From NCBI GenBank assembly GCA_030141605.1, contig JAQGDQ010000027.1, positions 423,812-487,811 on the forward strand: DNA of 64,000 nt, written 5' to 3'. A program made the position numbers and the translations under genes. Source of the DNA: Tubiluchus corallicola (Eukaryota; Priapulida; Priapulimorpha; Priapulimorphida; Tubiluchidae). How positions within the stretch are numbered: position 1 is the first letter of the stretch; the number at the start of each line of letters is the position of its first letter. Shown here piece after piece: positions 44,301 to 56,300 of the stretch. Under the pieces are notes generated by a model that worked only from the letters and a program-made list of their open reading frames with translations, did no database searches and was not told the DNA's origin.

Positions 44301-47300
44301 GCAAACAAATTTCTGGATCCATCCTGGATTAATTCAAAAATTAGAACATGAATTTTTATAATAAAATTGAAAAATTATGAGCTAAAGGTTCTTGCTTTTT
44401 AACATCAAAGGAGGCATTTCTAGGTTTATATTTTATTCCCATATCTGCCTAGCATCACCTTTGAAACAGTTCTCTTTTAGTATAAAGCAAATGTGTACTG
44501 AAAACAACATAATAAGCCTTTTTATAGTTCCACTGATTGATGACGATCGTGAAAAGGTCGAAGATTAGGTGACTTAACAACGTTATTTGAACCAAACAAC
44601 ACATTTGTATACACTTGACAATGCCTCGAGGCCCATGCTATGGTATTAGTAACTATTCCTGGTGTTAATTTTTGCTTCAGTTATTTCATTTTACATTGAT
44701 TGCCGCTGTTATTTTGCTAACTGTTTTTGGATAAGAATAACATGCTAGTTTAAAACTACACGCATGCAGTATTATGATAAAAACAGCCACACGTTTCACC
44801 AATTTCATCTAAATGTAGTTACATACATAAGGTCACGTGACCATCGTAGTTAAGAAAGATGCGGTTAACCACTGATCTACAGGAACTACGTATGCACATA
44901 GTGAAACTGTGAAAAGGCTTATTACAAAGTGGACAATGACCATTGTAAATGATCAAAACAGATCAGTAAAAACTATACATCAAATTTACCAAATTTTATC
45001 ATTAAGGCAAAAGCAAAGAAGTAAAAGGGAAAACGCCTATTATAACACATCAAAACCAAACATACTTAGTGATGTCTGCTGCTTGAAGTTTATAATCTGT
45101 AAATTCCTTCTGAAGTTGCTCCAGAGCCGATTTAGCTGCCTGAATTTCAGCCTGTTTGGTGGCAGTTGAGCTTTTAGAAAGTAGGGGAGGAGATCCGTCA
45201 TTTGAAATAGCCTACAAAATATAAGAAAACAGTATAGCAATTCAACCAAGAAAAACAGATAACCAACACTGTTCAGTACCTCACTTAACCATAAAAACAC
45301 TTCAAGCTTAAACAAAAGTAAAAGGCAACTTAGCCAGAAATAGTAACCATCGCTTTTTTGTTGCACAGTTGTTCTCCTCATTATAAATATTAAAATGCCA
45401 TCGAAATAATTCTACATAACAATAAATAAAAATTGGATTACAGACAAGATAAAGTCTTTTCATTATCCTCTCGTGTTGTATAACTAACATTAAGAAAATT
45501 TACGCATTACATGTTAGATCTGACAATTTAGTGATTATTCTCAACAGCATAAACTGAATCTGATTACAACCAAAGCTAAGAGAAGTAATACAACAAAACC
45601 CTTTAGAAGAGCAGGGCTGTAATGAACATTTGTTTCAAGGTACTAGAAGAACGTAACGTGCTTTAAATATACATTTCCTATGAAACTGTAACTCAGCCTT
45701 GGCCACTGTTCTTCAAAATTACGCCACGTCATACAACATCGCTAACTTTGTTTTAGTTGTAAAAGATAACATTAAATGTCTTCATTAAAATGATATACGT
45801 TAAACTATATAGTCGCAAAGCAATACTGCAACGACCACTTTCTGAATCGTAGTAAACACGTTTGCTCAGGTACGATAAACACATTTAAGGACACATCATA
45901 ACAAAACTTACTATGTTTTCTCCTGTTTGACCAAGCAATACTTTGTACATGTCTCGTTGTCGTACAATAGACTCAACCTACATAATACACAATGTACAAA
46001 AACACTTTACTTAATCATTTATTTAATACATAGTTCAAAAAATATTGACTATAAACAGTTATTTTAACAGTGCATAATTTCCTGAAAAAAAGCTGAGATC
46101 CCTAGAAAGAACTAAAAGCCACTCGTATATCCTGTATTGCCTGTAGGTACTCAACGTGCATGTAACATGCTCGTGCCTCTAAATAGACAGTGTATTACCA
46201 CCTGCTACTATACAAATAAAATTGGGAAATGTGTTTTTGTGCTCCAGACCTCTTCACAAGTCTTGCCTATGTCAAAATAGATTAACCTCCCAGTCGAGGT
46301 ACTCTAAAGTTTTGTTAATGTGCTGAAAAGCAAAAAAAAATGCTGCACATCAGCAAAATGTCAACGCTTCCGGAGAAAAATGACATTTTCATTCAGTATG
46401 GCTTCAAAGACCCTCCTTAAGTCAAAAGTTGAGATGACAAAAGTCATTTTTACATCTTATACAAAATGCTAATACTAATGTTGCAAATTGCAGTTATTGA
46501 TAAGGTTTACCATTTCACTCTGCCTTTGTCTGGCTGCTCTCAATTCCTCCACATCTCGTGTTGCTATCTCAAGTTGATTCTGTAGTTCAACAATTCTATA
46601 AACAAAAAATGCACATTTATAATGCAAAATAACGGAAAACTAGTCAATGTCAAATTTGTCAATAACAATAAACAAGAAATTCGGGAATACTGGGATTTAC
46701 CCCCTCTTAGCAACATGGAAACGGCCGTTACCTGCTGTTGGTTGTCGTTTTCTCTGCTTCCTCGTTCTTTTCACTCAGTTCCCTAACAATAGTCAGTAAA
46801 TGCTGATTCTGTTTTTGTAGTTCTTCTATATCCCTGCAAAACATATTGACACTATTAATTAATTAATACAATCTTAATTATTAAGATTATTATTAACGAT
46901 GATAATCCATGGATGTAAAATTGGCTGGTCACTACAACAGATGAATTTTGGACTGTTCTGACTGCTGGGGAACATGGTAGTGGGTGTAGTGGTTATAGCA
47001 GTTAAGGCATCTGCCTTACAAGCAGTAAGTCTGGGTTCAAATCCAGGCTGTGAAAACTTTTTCACATTTCCTGTTTTTCAAAGTTTGATTCGAAAATTCA
47101 ATTAACTACGTGTTTGTACCATAGCGTGTATGGTGTAAGGTACCATCAGGTAACTGTGCTATATCTAAAAACAAAAAATGTACGGTTCACTACTGTTTTA
47201 GCAATTTCAGGTGCAAAAAAATCTTACTGAGTTCATCATATACAGCAATACAACTTGCTTCAAACTCGGTATAAAAAATTAATAGTTAACGCCACAGCTA

Positions 47301-50300
47301 ACATGAGATTCACCGTCTGAATTTTATCTGCTGAAAAAAATTTAAATAAAGTTCTACAAACAGTGTCTAAAATAGAAACAACAACATTTATTTCAACTCA
47401 CTTGAAAGTAACCAGTCGCTCGGAGATGACATGTGAACTGCTCGAAACGTCGGGATCTGAAACATCTTCCTCTTTCTCACCAGCAGTTATGAACCCACCA
47501 CGTAATTCTTCCACTTCTTGTAGCAATGTCTTCACCTGAAATATTAATAAGATTTCCAAAATTAGGTCAATGTAACTCGCTGAATTACAGATATAAGTAC
47601 ACTCTCAGAATTAATAATAAAAATATGTTCCACTACCTAAGACTAAATTGCAAAAAAGTTCTGTTGTCCAAGCCTTATTGTAATAATTTTGCAATAAAGT
47701 TTCACTTAAACAAATTTAGACAAACTAAGTATATGGACACAGAACAAAATCCTGAAGACTATATTAAAAACGGAAATAAACTTAGCGATCCCATCTGGCC
47801 AACAAACACCATCTCTCACTAAAAAACTTTGACAATTTAATGCTTATTAAGCTAGCAGCTTTCTGTACAATAACAAAACTTAAGGACTGACAATTATTAA
47901 AATGGAGACTGATGCCTTTCAGAAATATCTTCTCCACAAACTATTAAAAATAAAATATCCATTCATACTTATAAAGAAAGTACTGGATAACAGATCTAAG
48001 TAAAAATTATTGGAAACCAAAAATCAAACTTAACACTCAGTATCCACAAAATACTAGACCATTCTGTGATAACGATGATAATCCTCAAAAAAAGAAATTC
48101 AGTAATTTAACAGTTACATCTAGCATTACTCATGGCTAAGCAAAGAGTCTACTGAATGCTATATTGACTAATTACAGCTTCCAATACATGTTAAGAAGAA
48201 AATTCAAAAGCGGAATTTAAAACTGCATACAGAGCACTTGGCAAAAATAAACTGTTCAGAAAAATGGCAAGAACAACATCCTCTCAATAAGAAAATAATG
48301 TAAACATTATAGAGAGTTTTTCTCTATCTTCACTCATTAATGCATTATAGTCGACTTTACTTGTTGACTAAGATCTAGTGTCTGCTGCTTCAATCTGGAG
48401 CTCTCACGTTCAGCTATAACGCAACGGCGTTTTGCATCATCTGCATCCATGGTGACTTTCTGGAATTCCTAAAACAACCCATTAATTAAAAAAATAACAA
48501 ATGACTTTTTTGTATTGAAACTCTTATAGCTGCTTGTCATAAGAAACAAACAAAAAACATCTATGTAAAAACAACTCTTTTTCTCACTCCCTCTCTTTCT
48601 CTCTCTCTTTACCCTCTCTCCTTTACTCACTCTTTTCTTTGCTCTCTCTCCCCCTGGCTTCCAAATATTGTGCATACTCTGCATAACTTCCTTAATTAAA
48701 ATAAAATTCAGTTCACCGTGGCTTAACTCTATTCACCAAAATGTTGTTAGCCAATAATGTACTACATATGATATTTCTTATACACCTGTGTACACTGCTT
48801 GCTGTAAAGGCAGGGTCTACTCATGGAAATGTTCATTACATCACTGCAGCCTGAGTCACTATCAAGCGTATACACCTGAGACAAGACACTGAACCAGATG
48901 AAGTGCCTCTGCAACGTTTGGCTATATATAGGTTTTACATGTCAAATGTAGACCTACGTTAACTCAAATGTAGATTTAGGTCATTCAAATGTGTCTTGGT
49001 AACTCAAATGTAGACTTAGGTAGTTCAAATGTATTAACAATGGTTTTCAACAAATCTTGAGCGTTTTTGATAAGTCAAATGTAGACACATGTCAAGTCAA
49101 ATGAGTTTGACATTGGTATCTCAAATGTGGATAGGTGGTAAAGCTTAAGGATGTTAAATTTAATCTTCTTTAATTTCAATTAAATAATTGCTCCCAAGTT
49201 AAAATAACAACATTATAGGCCTACTAATAGATGCATTATCTTTGGTTTATCTTTTTCTAATTTGCACTTAAATAACTTAATTACCGATTTATTCAAAGTA
49301 ATGCATCTACATTTGACTTACCTAAGTCACATTTGAACTTTCCTGTGTCTACATTTGACGTGTAAAACCTATATACATTCTCCCTCTGTGACCCGTAATC
49401 GGCCAAGTTAGTATCAAACTCACACACCACTAACCAATTTACATAAGTGCACTAACCCATTCATGTAAGTGCACCATAAAATTTATATAGATTGACTTAT
49501 ACTAGTCTCACCTGTAGAGTAGTTTGCTGATGAGTTGTTAGCTGTGTAACAGTCTCCAATGCCCTCTCATAATCTTCTCTCTGCTTTTTCAAAATTGGAG
49601 CCTTTTCTTCTATTTCCTGCAATATCTGCTCTAAATACTGATTCAGTCGCCTGTTTTCGTCTTTTTCCAACTGTAAGCTATTGCTCACTTCAACAAACTC
49701 GCTATAAATCTGCGTCAGTGTCATGCCAGATTTCAACACTCGACTTGTAGCAGCGGCTGTTGGATACTCAGTTTCTAATTCTTCCTTAGACATTGGCAGA
49801 ATAACTCCTCGTTGCCTAGCAGCTGCCAGAAGATCGTTGGCATTTTCCAGTTCTTTTTCAAGTTTTTCAGCTTGTCCTTGCAGCTCACTTATACGACTCT
49901 GTAGCTTGTTCGTGTCATTGGCATACCTTTGCTCGACGTCTGTGTGAGCGTTAGTTGCTTGTTGTAAGAGTTTCTGCAGTTCTTGCACAGCAGTACTCAG
50001 TTCGTTCACTTTGTTCTCAGATTCATCCGCAGAATTCTTATATAATCCTGCAAGTTTGATCTGAGCATCAAGTTCGGCTTGAAACTGTTGCTCTGTTTGA
50101 CTGAAGTTACTGTGTGCATCTTTCAGCTTGTCTACTAAACTTTCAAGTCTCTTCTCTGTTTCGTTGTTGGTATTTCTCAGGGCAGCCGCACTCTCTGTTA
50201 GCAACTTCAACTAAAAACAAATGAAGTGCTTATTTTTTATCTTACTTACCTTCACAAAAACTGGTATGGTGTTTGCATGTTAAAAATAACAACAAAAACT

Positions 50301-53300
50301 CACAATTGGAGACACACTGTCTCTGGTTCAAATCCAGGCTGTATACTAACTTCTTCACATTTACTGTCTTTCAAGATTGATTGAAAAATCCAATTATAAT
50401 GTAGGTTTGTACATTAGTCGAAAATATAGAATGCCACAAAAATGGAAAAAAAATGTCTAAAAACCAATTTTAAGGCCTGTACAACCCCTACAGATATTGA
50501 AGTTTTTTTTAACGCATTATTATCATTACATAAAGAATTCATAGTTATTATTAAACAAACAAAACTTAAAAATTAAATAATTGACATTTTTATGGCGAAT
50601 TTCAAACATGTGCATTAAGTAATGTACTGATTTGTGAGTTTGTCAACAATGTAGAAAAAACCAAGTATTTAAGTAAGGAGCAAAATCAGTTCACTTCAAT
50701 TTTCAAATGATTCTTTTTATTTTATCAGTATTTATATCCTCACCTCTTCAGTCTTCTCCTCCAACTCATGCTGCAGTTCTAATATTTTGTTTGCACTGTC
50801 GTTCCGTAAGTCGTGTAATTGATGATTCTTTCCACTCAAATCTTGTTTCAGGAAAGTTATTTGCTGTTCCAGCAGAGATCTCTCTTGCTCCCATCGCTTC
50901 TCTTTATACTGCCAAAAAGATCTTTAAATTAGAAAAGCAAAAAATGATAAAATTGTGTTGTGAAAGGGTTAATAATTTTCACTGTTATGTTTGACACTTT
51001 TGTCATAGGCTTTGCATCTATTTTACGTAAAGTTTTTGGTTACTTTACATATTTTTTCTACATGAATTTTTCTAATCACACTATTCATTTCCTCCTTACA
51101 TAGTCTGATTACTTCTTTGTGTTTTTAATGGTACCACTCTGAGTCGCAGTTATGTCATAAACAGAAAGAACTTTTTTGCAAGCTTTTTTAGTTTAGCATG
51201 TCTGGAAAACACAACGTGGCTGCCTCATTTTACCCAGCTGCATAGTGACAAGTACTCAGACAATGTTAAAAACAGAAGCAAATAAACTACTAGAGATAGG
51301 GAGCTACTGAGCAGTTTGCCGGATTTGATGATCAGCTTGGTTTTCATTTCTTTGGATTTCAAAAGGACTAGATTTTAAGCACTGTTTGGTAAAAAATCTC
51401 TGATTTCTGTTATGAAACTTCTGATTTAAAGAGTTGCACTTTGCAGTTACTATGAAACTAAAGTGTATTTCCATTCTACAAGCACTTCTACCACTATAAA
51501 GCGGCTACTAACAGCGCGACAAAAAAGGAATGCTTACTATCACTGTAATATTAATATTATGGACAAGCAACACTGCAACAGCGTTATAGTGAAGAGGTTT
51601 AATTTTCCAAAACTGTCCATGGCACCACTCCAAAATTACACAGTTGTTATCTTATGAAAATACTTGCAAAGATAAATAGAGTAGGCCTCATTTATTCTCT
51701 CACAGTTAATAGAATCAGTCACCTAACTGACTCAAAAACACTTGGCACAGGCACTCCTATTCAAATGTACATGACAACTGTCGGTAATTGACTCATATAA
51801 CTCCGTATAATTGACTCAATATTTTTCCTTTGCATACCCAAAATAAGACACTTGCGTGTGCCCAAAGAGCTTTTACTGCTTTTGTGTCATCTTTGCATAC
51901 ATTTTGTGCACTATAAAATACGTAGAAACAGTCATGTTGGGTATAGTTTTATTTGTAAGCAGGTAGAGTACGTTTATGATATGCGCTAATACGTTAGCGT
52001 AGTGGTTTTGCTATGAATCTGTCACCCACTAGTCCCCTGCAGTTAACCTTATTGTTTCTGGAAGCTAAACATTTATATCACTTTTCCAATCACTTTTTCT
52101 TTGTCGTTCTGCTGTTTTTCACAGGGGAAACAAGGTTATCACCAACTGCAGCTCAAGGTGATTAGGTGTTTTGGATGAATACGTGCAATATACAGCAACA
52201 GATTTTTAACGTTTTTATCATTATGACAATAAGCCAACCTCTTTGTGAAGAAATGAAGCAACCGACCTTGTATGAATTTTTGTAATTTTTAGTTGTAATA
52301 ATCAGATTTGTGAGATTTTTTATTTTCTTTTTTTTATTAATCCACTTATATAAATTAGTATTCTTAAATCACTGCACATAGGAATTTCATATTAATTTGT
52401 TTCTAAAATTCATTTAAAGCTTTAAAGTCTTTGAAATCCATGCATACTAAGATGATGAGCCATGACTCATACTTCTATAGTAGTAACGAGCTACGCCCGT
52501 CGGCTATTGAATCAGTCGGTTAATTGGGTCAAAGCATTTCCATCCCAAAGTGAGTCCATTAAGCCGCGCCTACTGTATAATGATTACTACTAAATAACTT
52601 TAACTATCTGTAAGACAGTTACCACTAACATCACAAAGTGACAATATCAGAAAATATTATTTATCTGCTAATGATTCATCACTGTAATTTTTGTACAAGA
52701 ACTTTAAAGAAAAATGACACAATACCTGCAAACTGATCTCTTGGGAGTGAATTTCATCAAGTTTTGCTATTGCCTCACATTTTGCATTGTTGGCCGCAGT
52801 TACCTTTTCTGACATTTCTTTGCACATCTCTGAAAGAATAGCAAAAAGTAAACAGTTTTATAACACATTTGAAACATACAAACAGTCTGTACACTCTTAG
52901 GTTATTTTTCAGGCAGATTCGATATGTACAAATATTCAGTTTTAAATGAATGTGGATCAAGGTAAAATGGAGGACTTTATCTGTAAGCATTAAATTAGTA
53001 CTTTTTTAACATACATTTCGTATTTTACTATTGTATGTCGCACGTTATTATTATATGTGTAGCTGTGTGTGTGTTACAAAATACTAAAACATTTCCTAAA
53101 GCACAAGAAAACACTCAAAATTTTATATCAATGACATGATGTCTTTTTATTGCACACCTAGGCTGCATTAGCAGTATCGCTGTACAAAACTTGCAAATTC
53201 CTGCGATGACCGTTAGGCACAGCCATTTTAATGGTAGGTCGTTTGAAACAAAAAGTTTGAATTACATTGTGTAAAGTTTGAAAAGATAACCAGTACATTC

Positions 53301-56300
53301 GTAGTGCACTCTTTGCTAAGTAATACTAAGTAATGCTAAGTAATATAACTTTGTATGATAGTACTTTGGGATATATTTTAAAATTCCCTTTTCCCCTTTA
53401 AGCATTTTCTGAAACAGCCAAGCACACCACTAATTAAAGCCACAAATCGCCATTAGTGAGGTGGTAAACAGAATAGAGGATTTGCTAACATGACTGTCTT
53501 TCCATCTTCTTCAAAATGCCTTTAATTTTGCAATTATAAATTTTTTACTTAATCAATTTTTTTAAATTTAAATTACCACTGTCAATTCACATCAGAGGAA
53601 GAAATGAAAAACAAAACTATTTATCCCAAAAAATTAAAAACAAAATAAAATAATACAAATGATACCGTTTAGTTTGTCAACTTCTAGATTTTTCTTTTCC
53701 AGTAGCAGCACAAGTTCGCGTTTCTCGCTCTGCAGGTTCTCATTCGCTCGTGAAAGTTGCAGTTTTGTGTTCAACGTGGTTTCATGACTCTCCTTGACCT
53801 CCAGCAGCTCGGAGCTTGAATGACTCCATTTAGATTCTGCAGTAAAATGAATATATATAAACATTTCAATTGTAAGCAGATGATTTTATTAATACTAGTT
53901 GCACGTAGGTGGTAAAAAATCTCGCTGGCAAAAATTTGTCCCCAAATGACAACTTTCGTATAAAGCAAACCGTGTCATTGCTAACCGCACTAAACAAATG
54001 TTAGATGACATCTGACTAAATCTTTGCTTTCTATTAATCTGGGGCCGGATTCATGTACTGCACTTACGACAGTTTTATTGTCATAAGTCTGGTTTAGGCT
54101 TGTGGAAAAAATTGCATCAAATTCAAGTAGTTGTCTTGTCTCCTTAGACGTACCCTAGTTGCCATTAAGCTTCTGCATGACTAAGAAAGTTAAGTCAAAT
54201 TCAAGTAGATGACTACTAAAAGTTGGTGCTACCAAAAGTTGCAATTCAACTTCTCTTTTCTTTTCTCTTTGATTCTATTCTCTTCCCTTCCCATTATTCC
54301 CACTCTTCTCTTCTCTACCCTTCCCACAATTCTCCTCCCCTCTCTTTTTTATCATAAAACTCTGTATGCAACGAAGTTGATCAACTAGCATTTATGGAAC
54401 CGTAGACTAGCAAAAGTGTCAAACAAATCTCACATTCACAAGAATGAATTTGCTAAACTTTGCTAAAGATTTCTGAATAAACATTATTATGTGCTTTCCA
54501 AATTTATGATGCTAAAATCTCACCAAGGTCAATTATCTTAGACTTCAAATTCTCGTTCTCAGCTGCCGTGACATTTAACTGCGCTTTTGTCGCTGCGAAC
54601 TGCGACTCCACTTCAAAATACTGTTGCTCTGTAACAATAATAAAAACAGAGTGAAGTCTATTATGGAAAATCAGAAAAATATAAACAAGTTTTAAAAATT
54701 TGAATACTTCTCAGAAAACTTGGCATTTCAATGAAGATTTGTTACTAAGCATTGAAATTCATTGCATAAGATGCTTATATGTGCAAAATTATGTAATGTT
54801 TTACCAGCTGATTTTACATATCATAATAATCTTATTACAAAGTGTTCTGTCAGTAATGATTTTCTCATTAATTTTAATTTATTCACTGTTTTTTATTTTA
54901 TTACAACAATACCATATATAATAAAACATGACATAATGACACAATATACATAGGATTTGTCATTAAAGCAATATTTTAATTTAAAAAATGGACATGACAT
55001 GATATTTAAATAAATTGTTGCTTGCATTATAGTCAGAAGCAATACACTGTTAGAACACGTTTTGAGTCAAATGTGTGGAATTTGATTAACCACAATCCAA
55101 TTAGGTAATATTTGAAATTGTGTAAAAAACTGTAAAAAGTGATGTTCTGCACACATGAAAGTGGTTTGTAAAGCAAATAAAAAATAGGTTTACAGCTGCA
55201 AATAATTTTTAACTTCCAAAAGTCTCATTTTTAAGCAGATTAATTATACCAAGTCCGCATTGCATTAGTGCGTGAAATCATAATAATTTGTTTTATAATA
55301 ATATCAATTGTTGATGACTTTGTGCACAGGTAATTGCTGCAAAGAAAGTGCTAGGGTTGTTTTTGGATGGTGTGCAAATTTTTACATTAAAAAAGCCTAA
55401 ATTAACTGAGGCAAACCAAGATCAACTTAGTCAACTTATTACTATTCAATGCGTTATGTTTTAGCATAAAAGGACATTAAAGAGCAAAAATAGGCATAAG
55501 TTACTTGTCTATACTAATTTGCACATGTCGTTCCAAGAAGTTTATATTAAAATAGAAACACGGTGGTAGTGGAAAAAAAATCGATACACTATTAGACCTA
55601 ACGATCATTTTACAAATCAATTTAACATTTCAAATGTGTCTCCGATAATTACACTGGCAAGGCTTATGTATGGCATGACAGCAAAAACCACCTTTACAGC
55701 AATATTAAAAACACATTGTTATTTGATAAATCTGTAAGAAATGGACATTTATGTAATCTTAACAGGAGGCAAAGACTTTCAAGCTCATAAAAAGTGAAAC
55801 ATGATAAATACATAATTCCTAGGCATGATCAGGATTAGTTAATCTATAACAATTCTTTGATTTGATTTTAATCATAAAGATGTCCCTATGAATTTTCAAG
55901 AATAGAATATTCTACCAGTCCTTGTCATTGTCCTCACCCATGTTTGCCCATTGAGGGACTTGACAATGCTCAACATTTCCACAAAAATAATAAACCTCTG
56001 AATATAAAACTCATTCCCAACTCCAGTAAAATGAAAGTGTTCATTATTGCTGTCCACTATAGTAGCCTTTGGGATCAGTGCGAGTAAGCCCCGATCTCAA
56101 TTTCATGGCCTCAAAATATTTATCCAGACAACTCTTGAAAGTGTTCAGTAAAAGTGCAACCACCACTATTTCAGGTAGCTTATTTCATGAGCCTGGCACT
56201 CTTCTGTGAAAAAGTACTTTCGTTTATTAAGTCTACTGTATTGTACTTTAAGCTTGAGACGTAAGCCTTTCAGTTCTGCCTTCTTCACTCCTGTCTAAGT

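Noticed and set aside
45040-45381. 113-codon minus-strand frame near TPR exon 12
   Set aside because: It is a different frame from the exon; the TPR reading is fixed by phase and homology.
46981-47055. Functional tRNA gene
   Set aside because: The T-arm and anticodon arm fold, but the acceptor ends do not pair, a shared SINE body follows, and there is a second truncated copy.
47526-47822. 98-codon plus-strand frame opposite TPR exon 8
   Set aside because: Overlaps the TPR exon/intron boundary on the other strand; composition is AT-intron-like with no homology.
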